64,000 nucleotides of DNA from Tretioscincus oriximinensis (GCA_022410635.1 JAJVDF010000773.1:520901-584900), one strand, 5' to 3'; shown: positions 44,941-57,090, counted from the stretch's first letter. The notes: generated by a model from the letters alone, not told the origin. A program made the numbers and translations.

Positions 44941-45900
44941 CGCCTGTTGATTGGGCATCTGCCCCCGGAGCGAAGCCACCACACATTGCTCCTCGCTGCT
45001 TCTATGGGCCGGACACGCAGCAATGAGATGTCCGAGCTGGCCACAGCCAAAACAGCCGCCACGCCGCCACCTCTGCGCTGTGAGTGGAGCAACTTGCACA
45101 TCAGAGACTGCTGAAGCCAGGAACTGCTGGTATCTAANGGCTAGGTCCATAGATCGTTGTCCCTCCTCAATCGCCCGGGCCTGCCAGATCCAACCNGTGA
45201 GCGTGCAGGGTGCTGGCATTGTAACCATCGCCTCTAGGATGGATGGGTGGAGCCCGTCACGGAACTGGTGGATGAGGAGCTCCTCAGACCAGTCGGGGAC
45301 ACGTCCTGCATACCTCCGGAACTCTGAGGCATATTCAATGACCCGTCTGGACCCTTGTACTATTGTGTGCAGTCGCTATACCACCGACTCGCACCAGAAC
45401 GGGTCACCGAAATGCTCCCAGAGCCCTTTGGAGAGTGCGTGGACGGCGTTCAGCTGCCTTGCATCCGACTGCTGCAGGAGCAGTAACCATTCTTGGGCCT
45501 CCCCTCTCAGCTTGCCCAGAACGAACTGCACCCTATGCGCTTCAGATGCAAACATGTCCCCATAGCATGACAGATAGGCCCCAACCAGAGCCAGAAACCC
45601 AGGTAGCTCCTCAGTGCCACCCGAGAAAGTGTAGGTCTCCTGGCGACGGTACGAAGGAGGGCTTCAAAGCCACCGGCTGCAGGTCCATAGCNTTGACCCC
45701 AGCCTTGAGCCCTGTCAGCTCCTCCGGAATGTCCACCACATGTGCGCAGGGCTGCCATCAGGTGCGCCCACACTGGNCGCTTCGTAGAGGCACCACGGGG
45801 CCAGTGTCCACCGTGGCATTGTGGTGCCAGCNTTTCCCTGCCTTCCTCCTCCGAGCGGGCTGAAAGCCATNGTGGGAGGAAAACAGAAAAGTTTTTGGTA
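44941..45900 (-). pseudogene. Ty3/Gypsy-like Gag remnant with CCHC zinc knuckle
   Basis: Gag packages element RNA into cytoplasmic particles. Here, on the minus strand, a Gag-type capsid domain is read from about 45660: TYTFSGGTEELPGFLALVG, then HRVQFVLGKLRGEAQEWL, then FRDGLHPSILEAM. It ends in a CX2CX4HX4C knuckle at 45054-45013 (CFGCGQLGHLIAAC). An in-frame stop lies at 45378-45376, the N-terminal part (45870-45670) is in other frames, and several N bases fall inside. It is broken. The capsid fold type is shared with domesticated vertebrate genes of Gypsy origin, but nothing here suggests domestication. Confidence 0.75.
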
Positions 45901-45915
45901 TGATTGCAGACCTCT

Positions 45916-46173
45916 TGTGAGACAATCAATGAACACTCAGACAAGTGATTTCAAGCTCTGAAAGTGATTTATTGCAGCTCTTGAGAGACTCTGAGTTAGG
46001 TGTGCAGTGACTGCCTGCTGCCAGAGCAGCTATATTTATACTGTCTTCTAGCCAATACCTGCATTCCTATTTTCCCCGCTTAAAATGCTGTTCAGAGATT
46101 GGTCATATTTAAACATAAGAGGTTTCCCCCAAAATCTCATTTGAACNTAAGAGGTTTCCCTCCAAAACGCACA
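45916..46173 (-). mobile_element. 5' LTR of the Gypsy-like element
   Basis: On the minus strand it starts 'tgtgcgtttt' and ends 'gtctcaca'. It holds a TATA-like 'tataaatata', and 'aataaa' about 60 bases before the end. The U3 part has two imperfect copies of 'ggaaacctctta'. Length about 258 bp. The inner end repeats at 44869. No target-site duplication matches between the two outer ends, and no clear tRNA primer site follows it. Confidence 0.65.
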
Positions 46174-46184
46174 ACCANTTTCAT

Positions 46185-46405
46185 CTGTACAAAAGATATA
46201 ATACTATATACAAATATATACATGTCATATATCTATGACATATATATATATATACATAGATAGATAGTGATAGAAAGAGAGACAGATAGACAGATATATA
46301 TCTATGTATATCTCTATATATCTCTGTATATCTATATCTATATCGATCGATTGATCGATCTATATAAAGGTAGAGATAGACAGACAGATAGATAGATAAC
46401 TGTAG
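46185..46405. repeat. (TATA)/(GATA) low-complexity tract
   Basis: An imperfect array of ATAT, ATCT and GATA words. The minus-strand Tyr/Ser/Ile-rich frame across it is an artefact. Confidence 0.9.
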
Positions 46406-46409
46406 AGCT

Positions 46410-47450
46410 TCATTCATGTCAGCCTGACTAGTGAGATAAAAAAAAACTGCAAAGTAGCTCTTAATAAAATCAAGTCTTCAGAAATCCAAACGGATAAGAA
46501 TAGACGTTCATTTGTGACACTTCATCAGACTGGAAAAATATCAAATGAAATGACAAGAGGAAAGGGAAAACCACAAAAACTCAAAAGATGGGATTATTTT
46601 TCATGGATAAGAAAGATGGATAAATTTGGAAGTGATGAGCAGTAATTGGCAAGAAATATGTTCAGGAACACTTCAGCATAATANCCTATAAAATGTCAAG
46701 AAGGTTATAGATGAGAAACACATCTGTGAAGGAGCAGATTAGCTGGAGGCAAACACATTCTGTACTGAGTACAAAAGCCCAAAATAAATGGAAAATATTG
46801 AACTGGTTATATTACATGTCCTCTTGTATATATCTTCATATATAAATGAAAAAAGGCCATAAAATTGATTATACCAGTTTGCTCAGTGGAAACTTTATTT
46901 GTTTTCAATAATGGTTTTGGAGTCATAGGGTTACTCACCGTCTGCATGGCTTGGTCCATATCATCCCATGATGCCAGTAGCTCATGTTTGATAGCAGTGT
47001 ACTTCTGGATGCTGGGTCTCATGGCTGTGACACACCAAATGCTGCATAGACAGTTTTACAAATAGTCCATGCTTGAAAGAAATTACAGCACCATTTTTGC
47101 TTTATAATCAGCTTCAATGCCTTGTGCAATATGTNCTCCCTTTAGACGGCCAATGATGTAGAGCATATGTTCCAGAGGGTTCACTGGAACTCAATATAGA
47201 AATAATCATAGAAACCACAGATGTCGTTATGATGGATATTTGCTTCTATTTCCACCTTTTAAGAGAGTGTTTTTGTTTTTTGCAAAATGGGACTCAGGTC
47301 CAGGTTGAAAAGCTAATAGAGCTTTTCTTTGCTTCCTGTTGGGTTTAGTTGAAAATGAATATACAGTAGCTCAAATACCAACCAGTATTTCCACATGAAC
47401 AAAGAATTTTGCATTTTTCTTCAGTTGCTTGTNCCTGATGTATTTAAAAT
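46410..47450. other. No gene seen
   Basis: AT-rich. No repeat could be named and no frame is protein-like. Confidence 0.4.
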
Positions 47451-47454
47451 ATTC

Positions 47455-47560
47455 TTAATTATTTTATTTAATTATACATTTGCATACCACCCAATGGCAT
47501 CCCAGAATAGTTAACCATAAAAAGAAATCCAAGAGAAATCATAAATACGCCTTCTGAAGG
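47455..47560 (-). mobile_element. L2/CR1-clade LINE 3' end, antisense (weak)
   Basis: Contains 'tttatttaattatacatttg', 'cataccacccaatggcatcc' and 'cagaatagttaaccataaaa', resembling antisense LINE ends elsewhere in the window. Confidence 0.4.
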
Positions 47561-48381
47561 CATTAATATGGAAGGAAAAATTTATGCTGTGCAAAGTTTT
47601 CTATACTATACTTCCATATTGTATTTTCTATGCTAATGCTTCCATAGACAGTTAAAAACCTGGGAAAACTCTTAATCTAGTTACCCAGATCACTGGAAAA
47701 ATCTAGAGATAGAGCTGCTTCTCTTCCTCTTTGAAAAATTGCTAGTAATATGATGTATATTTTTTCTTCCAGGGCAGAAACTGTCTCTGCGCTCAACATT
47801 ATCATCAACATGAATAAAACTGTATGAGGTGACTAGCTGATTTGGGATTTTACATTTTTAATGATCATTAAAATCTCCCCGGAAGGCTTTAAAAATATTT
47901 TTAACTGTAGAAAACATTTTTTTCTCCAGCATCTTGTCATNCTTTGTGCTGATTTCTTTAAAGGATGCTGTGCATGCAAGCTAGAAATGCAAATTATCTT
48001 CTATGCCCTATTTAACACTCCTAAGTATTCTGTGGAGCTGTTATCAAGTCCTGCTAGGAGCATAAGAATTTCTGTTTATTCATCATTTCAGTACTCAAAA
48101 TTTAAAGCATCTTTCAAAACAGCTAAGCACAGATTTTAGAGTGTTGTGTCAAGATGCATAAGGCATTCTCATAGGACGAAATAAGTCACAACCAGAATAG
48201 TCAATTAATTCAAGAAGTTAAATAAATAATAATAACTCAATAGTTATCTTGGGACCATGCTTGGTTTTCAGACAGTGTAGTTTTCAAAACAGTACTTTAA
48301 TATTCTTTTCTATCATTTCCAGAAAGAGTTTCTTCATTTCTACTGCCAAGGATTTGACTATTGTTTTAGATCTGGCCACAT

Positions 48382-48508
48382 CTTTCCTTGTAAANCATTT
48401 TTAGTTCATCTTCAGTTCCAAAGAATGGGTTTAGTCCAGAAAAACGAGAGACTAAACCTCATTCTTCAGTACTGGAGATTTAACTGAAAATTGCTTATAG
48501 TAAAGGTN
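48382..48508. mobile_element. Short palindromic element, family A
   Basis: The left arm 'catttttagttcatcttcag' and inner 'gggtttagtccag' pair with 'gactaaacctcattcttcag' and the outer 'tactggagatttaactgaaa'. Diverged, non-coding. Confidence 0.55.
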
Positions 48509-48882
48509 AGATAATCCTATAAATATTTCTGCAATAAAGGTCAGGTGTGAGTAAACAAAATAGTTAAAGGCTTGCAGGGTTTTTTTTCCAAGCTGCTGAA
48601 CAGACTATAACTATGTTCACATCATGGATGACCTCAAATTATAAGTAAACACTAAGATCTTCTCAGCACTTGGTTGTCATTGTCAGACAGCCCCATGGCC
48701 TTCCAATACAATTCCCATTACTGAAAATAGCCGAGAAATTGGATTTCATTTGCTGTGTGATGCCTATGCATGACACAGAAAGTGTACTGAAACTTGCCTC
48801 TGCAGGTACCTTCACTGCATCACCAATAATGCCTGACAATTATGAGTTCTTTATCCAAATGGAAAGAACAAAGTGAATGATT

Positions 48883-48935
48883 CTTGTTTATTTATTTACA
48901 TTTATACCTCGCCCCATACCCGAATCCTTGCTGGA
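48883..48935 (-). mobile_element. LINE 3' end stub, antisense
   Basis: The string 'tgtttatttatttacattta' then 'tacctcgccccatacccg' is the start of an antisense L2/CR1-type tail. Very short. Confidence 0.4.
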
Positions 48936-48939
48936 GTAC

Positions 48940-50680
48940 TATACAGCNATGGACACCTCAGATGTGTGGTATGCCATATTACATGGACTTTTCAGTGCCT
49001 GCTACAGGACATGTCTATACTTTCAGTCTCTCTTATCAAAAGTGGAGGCACAGATCTTATTTCTGTGGGCAGTCAAGCTTAAACTGCTTTAATTTTCATG
49101 GCAGTTAGCAAATTGTTAGATTTCTGAAGACTCCGGGTGGTAAAATCAGGCAGTAAACTAATGATAGCCCTACGAAACAGTGTCAAATGCATGGAAGAGG
49201 AAACCTGTTTTTAAAGAATTTTCAGATCGACTCCTGCTTCTTTGGGCAGAAAATTATAGACATTTGAGCTTGCAACAAAATTGGCTTTTTGGTCCCAAAT
49301 ACTGCAACAACAGTCAGATATTTTAAGGCCTAAAGAATGAACTAAGCACATTCTAAAGGAATGTGTACAGCTTCAGTGTTATTTGAAATTTGCTCATCTA
49401 GTTTGCTCTTCTAGGTTGCATCATCATCATCATCATCATCCCACTTTGTACTTTGACAATAGAATCAGGGTCAGAGGCATCAGCAAAGAATGAGATGACA
49501 GAGTATAAATTCATTTTCCTTTGTCCTAGATTATCCCTCTTTGGTCATCTGTGGTATTGAACTTTTCAAAAACATAACAAGCTTGTGGCTTTGCTATTTG
49601 TATGAAAAACTAACACACTGCCAAATNACATTTGATGAAGAGATTACTTTATAATTTAATGTGTTTTAATGGTGGTATTAAGGGAGTGAGAGGAAAACTA
49701 CTAATGGTCCATGTTAGTGTTTCATAATTATCATGTTGTCCATATATTTTGGTTGGGAAAAAATTCAAAATCCAAAGACCATTTTTAGTACTTGCACCAA
49801 AAGAAATATTAATATTTCATGGTTTCTCTTACATCATTATTTCCTCTTATATAAATACTTATGAAAAAAGAGAACTTCAAAATAAAAATGAAGCATTTCT
49901 TTTGGTTAACATAAAGCATAATGAACTAAATTTCTGAAATTATTTGTCCTGTGATTTTCCAAAATTAGGGTTACAACTGAAAGGTGGGTTCACACCTGAA
50001 CTGGGGAACAGCCCAGCAATTAGTTTAAATGGAGCATCTACACTAGTAACCATTGCAATATTCCCTATCATTCACAAACTGATTCTAGAGTTTATCTGCA
50101 TGGACTGTTGTTAAAATGTCCAAAACTACTTGAGAGCTTAAGAAACTGTCCTGAACGAAATGTAAACACTGGATACTGGGGCTTCCAGTCTGGACATGAT
50201 CGATCTGCTTTTCCCTTGTTACAATTGGATTAAAAGTGATGTCCATTCTATATGTGTAGTATACACACCATTCTCTTTTTCCTGTCATACTGAGGGGGAT
50301 GAGGCAGGCCAGGCATGTCTGAATCAGAAAGCCTGAAGTGCAATCTTAAACATTTATATTCTCCCAATATAATGCCAGAAGCAGGACTAGCCCTGTGCTT
50401 AAGAATGCAAATGTTGCACAGAAGAAGGGAATGGTTCCCAAACACCATTCCCTGGAGAATTTCAGAAAACTTTAGAGTCACAGTTCATACCATAAAGTAA
50501 AAGACAACTCTATGTATGGGAATATTGGCTTTCTTTTGATGGTATTCTGTGTTCAGTCTCAGCCTATGGACCAGTATCCTATTTTCAATTACAGCCTAGA
50601 ATTCCTTGATGAGTTCAGGCTAACAGCCAGTTTTCTACTTCTGCTTCTAGTTCATCTTTTCAGTGTTACAAACTTGTTAT
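48940..50680. other. No gene seen
   Basis: Has an (ATC)n stretch at about 49420-49440. Otherwise AT-rich unique-looking sequence with short chance frames. Confidence 0.4.
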
Positions 50681-50687
50681 CACAAAG

Positions 50688-51162
50688 GCTCCATTCCCAT
50701 TAGACCTTTAAAAGGGAATGGAAAACGGATTTTATCGTTCCAAAATGAAAGCAAAGTGAAGGCTTCGAATGCAGCCAATTTTACCTGAGCATTCATTCCA
50801 CGTTAATGCCCCCATTGCTCGGCTGCTGAGTGCTCAATGAATCTCTTTCCATGGGCTGCAGTAGCCAGAAAAACCTGTTTTTTCAGAGGCGGGAGGGAAA
50901 TGGTTGAGCCAGGAGGGAAAGTGAAACAAAAGAGCCCTCAGCCCCGCTCTCTTTTACTGTCTAATCTCCATTGTCAAAGTACAAGTATCGCAAATTACAA
51001 AAAGCAGCAGTGACGATGCAATTTCACCACGAACTGCGGAGTGTGATATGCATTTAGAGTGACGCCACATCACTTCCAAGCCCGTTTTTATGGTACCAAA
51101 ATCGGAATGATAGATTTTGAATTTGCAGTCATGCAAGCGTTAAGGAGTAATAGGAATGCAGC
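50688..51162. mobile_element. Non-autonomous DNA transposon with TIRs and 5-bp TSD
   Basis: The left end 'gctccattcccattag' and the reverse of the right end, 'gctgcattcctattac', match over about 25 bp with a few changes. The flanking 5-mer 'caaag' occurs at both 50683-50687 and 51163-51167. The inside (475 bp in all) carries more C, G and CpG than its surroundings and no transposase frame. The superfamily is undecided, because the TSD could also be read as a shorter repeat. Confidence 0.65.
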
Positions 51163-51169
51163 CAAAGAT

Positions 51170-52790
51170 CTACAAAAGCAAATAACACTTTATGTTCACT
51201 GAACCTATATGAAACAAATACCTTTCTCTATTACCAATACACTTAATCCTTCCACAATAAGTATGAAAAAGCTCTAAATTTTAGAAGGGCTAACTATAAA
51301 CATTTAATCAGATATTGTTTTGTTTGGGAAATCTGTTTTTGAAGAAACCAAGAAGTGTTTATTTTATTACTTGTACTTCCTGAGTAGCTCCCAAGGCAGC
51401 TGGCAGCAAATGATTCAATATGAATGAATATGCTAAAATATTACGAATGCTCAAACAACTTAATAAATCCACACAAATACTTCATTGCAAAAAAACTACA
51501 TATNGAGAAATCAGCTCCATCCTCCATGCGATGCACCTTTACCTTAGATGTAGAAGAATCTATATGTGGTTTTATTAAGCTCATATTATTTTAAAAGATA
51601 ATTGTGTCAGTCAAAATCAATTGATTTATATGGACTGCATCCATTCAGTATCTTTTAATTCTGGGATTCCCCAAAATTCTGTGTTTCAATTTACCAGTTT
51701 CAGTTTACTTTGTCTTATTCATAGCTTTGAGTTCTCTCAATCTGTCAGTTGCTGATGTGTGAGATTTTTATCCAAATGACACACTTTCCTGTCAACTGTT
51801 TTCCTGCTGGTTGTTAAGAAGTGCAATTGTCTTTCCTACCAAATGCTATTGGATAGTTTGCTGTCAACATCCGATCCCTTTGCCTTTTACCTCACCCTTT
51901 TTATGATTTGTGAAGTAATAGCAATCCTTCAAATGATCAAAGCTATCTTTGGCTAGTTCCTTTTTATAGCTTAACATAGAAACATACTTGCAGTTTCATG
52001 CCAAAACATGCCACAGCCTTTGCACAATAACCAAATATAGCACTTTTTTACCAGCAGTTTTTCCTGATAAACTGATAATCCNGTGTATCAGTTGTAAAAC
52101 TCAAAGCGCTGACAGTTTATACAAAACTTGGTGTGGCAGATGCAAAACATATTCAACTTGCAAATAGATTATTGACTTGTTTGCCACATGTGTTGCTACT
52201 CATAGCATTTCTACAGCATTCTGATAGCCTGTTGTAATGCTTTTCTCATAGCTCTTTAAACAGGTCTGAAAATGCTGCACTCTCTTTGGCAATGCTAAAG
52301 AACCATGGCAGCTCTCCCATTACCATCCGGATTGATGTACAGGGATTGTCATGATACTTTCAGCAAGAATAGTCATTTCAGAAATCAGTTTCTGTTGGTG
52401 GGATTATGGATTGCTCACTCAGAAGTTATACAATATAAGTTTTTTTTTAAAGGAAAGACAGCAGAGTACATGGCACGAAAGAAAGTCTTGTCCTATTTCA
52501 AGTATTAAAAGCGCCAAAATAATCATGCACATGTAGGCTGACTGAAACGACAGAATTTCTCTATATAATTCCCGTGACTGTCCCGGACGCATCTGGGACA
52601 CAATCTGGCCACCAGATAGGCTGAAATATGCTTGCATTCTGAACAGCTGAGCAGCAAAACCTCCAACAAACATGGAGGCTGCGTGCACATTGGGGCGGGG
52701 GAGGGGGGAACACCTGGTCATTCCTGTGCAGCTTAATAAACGGGAGAAATTGAACCTCCTGAAATTTTAGACAACCACCTTTTTCTATGG
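51170..52790. other. No gene seen
   Basis: AT-rich unique-looking DNA. The 100-codon minus-strand frame (52721-52419) has no domain. Confidence 0.4.
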
Positions 52791-52794
52791 CAGA

Positions 52795-53285
52795 ATGATG
52801 AAGAGGAGAGGGGTGCAGGGAAGAGGAGCAGAAGGGTAGCAGGAGGAAACAAGGATTGAGGAACAGAGGAAAACGTCAGGGTGGGAGGAAGGGACAGAAA
52901 GGAGGGGAGGAACAGGTGGAGGTGAAGGGAGACCACAAGCAGAGGCAACAGGAAGATGTGGGGGAGAAGGAAGAACAACAAAAGAAAAAGGAGAGGGAAT
53001 AAATGGCCTGGAGGNAGAAAGACTCAGTCAGAAAGAGGAAAAGAGAAAGAAAGAGGATGATAAACTGATACAAAGACAGATTCAAGAATAGAGAGAGAAA
53101 GAGTAAATCACAGGATAATCATTGACAGGGAGGATAGAAAGTGCAGGGAAGGGCAGAGGCAGAGAGAGAAGCTTTAGGGAGGGAGAGAAAAGGTGCCCAA
53201 CTGAGAAGGCCCCAGAGGGGTAGGAGGATAGGAGGGAGGGAATAGAGGGAGGAAGATAGAAAGGAGAAAGGGGTGGAGTGTGGCC
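52795..53285. repeat. Purine-rich (GA/GGA) tract, ~490 bp
   Basis: The plus strand is almost all A and G with few pyrimidine breaks, without a fixed unit. The minus-strand Ser/Leu/Phe-rich frames (52981-52733, 53085-52876) are artefacts. Such tracts can form triplex DNA; that is general knowledge, not shown here. Confidence 0.85.
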
Positions 53286-53289
53286 CGGG

Positions 53290-54282
53290 GTGCTGCTGCT
53301 AGGGTGCCCATTCTATGGGCTTATTCTCATAGTAAGCTATAAAAGGAATTAATTTTTAAAAAGGAAGCAATGTGGATGTAGCCAATTTTGCAGTTAATTA
53401 AGTTGAAACNTTTGGCTTTGGCTTTAGACTCATAAGGTAAATTCATGAAATATATGTTTCTTCCTTACTAAGCCCACAAGGGGCTGGAGGAAGGAGTAGA
53501 TGCAATTTTTCTCTTTATTTAAAAGTATCCACAGCATAGCTCACAAAGTCACAAATCAAGTTGCTGTCAGAGCCAGTGGAAAGTTAAAATTAAAAAAGAT
53601 GAATGGTTAATAAATAATTAGCATTTAGTGACCTTAATCAGTCTAGGGGTGATTTCACACACCATAGTATACAAGTGTTAATAAGAGAAGTGCTATAAAT
53701 ATGTAAATGGCAAGATTTAAATCCCCAAGGAACTGATTATCTCAGTGATTAGTCCACAAACAAAATTATAAAGCTTGCATTCCTGCATTCATAACAGAGA
53801 CATACTTGCTTATTATAAATATTAAGTAAAGAAAAATATAAAGTATTTGCGAGAGAGGAAAATGAGCATTGAATGGAAGGAAGGGGAAACTGCTATGCTA
53901 TCTTTGGCATACTCAGCCCCATAGTATATCCATGCTCAGCTCCATGGTGTGACTCATAATCCACACAATATTCTTTAAAGTTTATTTTCCTTGCAACTGA
54001 CCACCAAAATAAAGCTGCAATAGAAGACCAGCTCTTTTTCTTCCTTCACATATTTTCTGCAAGCCTACCTTAAATCTTCTTTATTATCACAAATGGTTAT
54101 TAGCAGCTAAGGGGTTGCTGACATGCCTTTTGGTTTTGGNATAGTGCTACTAGATCTCCTTGAAGCTTAGGAAGCATTTATATATACTAGCAATGTTATT
54201 TTAAAAATATGTAACAGGGATTGTGCCAACGTTTTCTGGCAACCGATTTTTTTTTTAGCCAAAATGCTAGTACAAAGGTTTC
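53290..54282. other. No gene seen
   Basis: AT-rich sequence without named repeats. Confidence 0.4.
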
Positions 54283-54283
54283 A

Positions 54284-54440
54284 TAGATTACATGAGAACA
54301 TAAAAGGAGAGCAGCTGAATGAGCCCATTGCCCATCTAATCCAGCATTTTGTCTCATCCACAGTAACTTTTCCTGCTTACCAATTTATTCTCCACAGCCT
54401 CAGCTTCACAGGCTCCTCACTTTGCTAATGTTCTTCTTAC
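54284..54440 (-). mobile_element. CR1-like LINE 3' end, antisense
   Basis: Contains 'catgagaacataaaaggaga', 'gcccattgcccatctaatcc' and 'agcattttgtctcatccaca'. It is the antisense of the 3' UTR at 56700-56796. Diverged. Confidence 0.7.
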
Positions 54441-55360
54441 GCACTTCCAGCTGTGTTAGCAAGTATGGTACAGCTCGCTCGCTTTAGGCACCATATTGAA
54501 CCATATTAAATTAAAGCATATTGCAGATCTCTGTCCACTCAATCATGGGGGTGTTATGAAGTGGAATAATGGCAGCATCCAGTCCAGAAAAGTTTATATT
54601 TAAGTTTTGATGTTTGGAGTTATATGCNTATTTAGTACAAAGCTGAGTGAGGAATAAATAAACGATATCCAAGCAAAANATTTTGGATCGTTTTGAAAGA
54701 GCATAGTTTTCCTGCCTGCAAGAGGGACATTTTGAAATGCCTCTTTGAATAATCTTTCCAAGTTCAAAAGTGAAGAAGAAGAAGGAGAGGGGTCATTTAA
54801 AGTGGTTATTAAGGTCAGATTTCCATTTTTTAAAAAGAAGGCTTTGATATGGGTACAACTGACACGCAGACTGATGCTTTATTGTCTCACTTTAAAGAGT
54901 TGTTATTTGGAATTCCAAAGTACCTCTGTTGAGGATGGCAAAACTGCACCTTTACAAAATTAAAGATCATTACTATAAACACCTAATGCTCTCCACAAAT
55001 GGAGTTGCAGTGGCAGGAGCTAAGTGAAATCCGTATACTTTTGCAAAAAAGCTACCCCAATTTTAAAATGGAGTCACTCACCTTAAGCTTTTCTCGGTTT
55101 ATTTAGGATGCATCCACACATTGATTTTCTTCTTTATCCTAACTTGACATCAAGGTGTCTTCCACATATAACAAGACACTCATTTTGGATTTTTATCCAA
55201 GTACTTCTGTGTCAATTTAATCACAGAGCAAGGTTCAATATGTTTGTCCCCCCACCACCACCTTGGTTTTCAGGGTGTAAAAAGCTTGTTTCCCTGATGA
55301 AAAGGCTATGGAAGGACAATTGGTAGTTAAGTGGCAGGATTGTTGTTCTTTGTGGGGTTT
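54441..55360. other. No gene seen
   Basis: Frames of 72 codons at 54745-54963 and 55108-55326 show no recognisable motif. Confidence 0.4.
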
Positions 55361-55363
55361 TTT

Positions 55364-55588
55364 AAATCAAACATTTCTCAAGGGCAGAGGGCTGGGTGTG
55401 GGGGAATTTGGGGAAACCATCTAGCAGCCTCAGCTTTCTATTAAAATCAAACATTTCTCTAAGGTAGAGAGCAGGGGAGTGGAGACATTGGGGAAAGGGG
55501 CCTCAACCTTTTCTTTAAACCTTGCATTTCTCTAGGGAAAGGGACCAGAGGCCGGGGGGGGGGGGCAGAGTTGGGGAAGAGATGATAG
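55364..55588. repeat. Three-unit diverged minisatellite
   Basis: Units start at about 55364, 55444 and 55516. Each opens with 'aaatcaaacatttctc' or a variant and continues with a G-rich part ending 'ttggggaa'. The spacing is 80 and 72 bp. The third unit has a 13-base G run. Confidence 0.7.
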
Positions 55589-56434
55589 TGAATGACAGTT
55601 TTCTCAGAGCTTCTACTCCCAAAGACTCCTGGAATTTGCAGTGAAATGAATGAGGTTTCCTTCCCATTTTGCTACAAATCCAGGGGGAAGAAGGAAATGT
55701 CTGGATTTATATTTATTTATAAGAGTGTAGGATCTTTATTTTGTGAGAGTAAGATATAACGTGGCAAGAGGCAGTCATGTGGATGCACCTTTAGAAATGC
55801 TGTGTATCTATGCATATAGTGTTTTATTTTTGAAACATAAATGTAATATTTCTGTAAGCGGTATTTCACTGACTGGAGTTTGCAACCTACACTTACAGCA
55901 AAGTCCTCTTTATTATTTGCCTATCTTTTACTCTGTAGTAAGAGATGATACAAATGTAAAAAAAAAATAGGGTCTGTGCATTCAAAAAAATTAAATAAAG
56001 GATGATCATTAAGCATTTCCAGGAAGTTCTCAATTAATTATGTTCTTTAATGTGCATTAGAAGTAGGCTGGTAGCTATTGTACCATTGCTGTTAATCACT
56101 TTATTCCATTTTACTTTTCATAATGGTGAAAAATGCTGTTCTGCCTGGTTTCATGTTTCTTGTGTTATCTTCAAAAGGGATAGTGAAAATGACAGAGCAC
56201 AAATTACATCTCTCTATCACTAATTTCCAATACCATTTTGGTTTGCATAAGAATGAGGTTGTGCCTGGCCTTAAATGTTCACATGTCTGTGATTTTGCTA
56301 TCAAAGGAAAGGCTTAGTGGAGTTATTGGTGGAAACTGTTAATGAGTTGATGCTGTCTTTATTCATATCATTATGTCTCCATTACATAGTAAAGGCATCT
56401 TAATCAGATCTTCAGGGCTGCTGATTTCACATAA

Positions 56435-56796
56435 GGAACAGACAAAGGAAAGTATTTTTTCACCCAGAGGGTCATCGGCCTGTGGAATTTACTTCCTGAA
56501 GAGGTGGTGGTAGCTAACAGCTTGGATAGTTTCAAGACAGGACTAGACAGGTTTATGGACACTAAGGGTATAAATGGATACTAGGATAGTTGTCTGGATG
56601 TCGCCTCCCGGATGGAGCAACAGGCAGGACTCTTGAAATACCATTTGCAGGGAGTCATGAACAGGAGCATATTTTGCTTTCCTCTGTTCAGACTGCCCAG
56701 GTGCATCTGGTGGGCCTCTGTGTGACACAGAATGCTGGACTTGATGGGCTGTGGCCTGATTCAGTATGGCTTTTCTTATGTTCTTATGTTCTTATG
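56435..56796 (+). mobile_element. CR1-like LINE 3' end, best preserved copy
   Basis: It contains in order: 'tttttcacccagagggtcat', 'gtggaatttacttcctgaag', 'aggtggtggtagctaacagc', 'ttcaagacaggactagacag', 'tcgcctcccggatggagcaa', 'gtgacacagaatgctggact' and a tail of three 'ttcttatg' units. It is the reference for all the other CR1 fragments listed. It has no coding part; the start is a 5' truncation. Confidence 0.85.
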
Positions 56797-56872
56797 TTTG
56801 CTGANTAGGGGAGACACAACCTAAATCAGTTACATTTGTTGGTGTATGACAAAGACCATGACACAGAGAGAA

Positions 56873-57090
56873 CAAAAGCAGGAACTCTGCTGTATCAGGC
56901 CACAGCCTAAATAGTCCAGCACTCTGTTTCATATAGTGGCTAACCTATTATTTCTAAGCATTCTCAAAAAGGAGGCAAAACCTTTTACCAGCTTTCAATA
57001 CCTTGTAAATGGCGGTGCCTCGTTAACCTGGAGGCACCATCCGTTCTAGGAGCTTCTATGAATGTGTCCAATTCTGTTCCAAAGGATATA
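56873..57090 (-). mobile_element. CR1-like LINE 3' end, antisense
   Basis: Contains 'gctgtatcaggccacagcct', 'agtccagcactctgtttcat' and 'taacctggaggcaccatccg', the reverse of the copy at 56435. The two lie tail to tail, about 80 bases apart. Confidence 0.7.

Noticed and set aside
44951..45565. 204-codon plus-strand frame, the second longest in the window
   Set aside because: It is the antisense shadow of the Gypsy Gag remnant. The minus-strand frame has the capsid-like sequence and the zinc knuckle, so this one is not a gene.
46185..46405. Tandem TATA/GATA words as a possible promoter or CRISPR-like array
   Set aside because: Irregular low-complexity repeat with no spacer-repeat structure.
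55364..55588. Repeated units as a possible CRISPR array
   Set aside because: Only three diverged units of 72-80 bp in a vertebrate context; it is a minisatellite.
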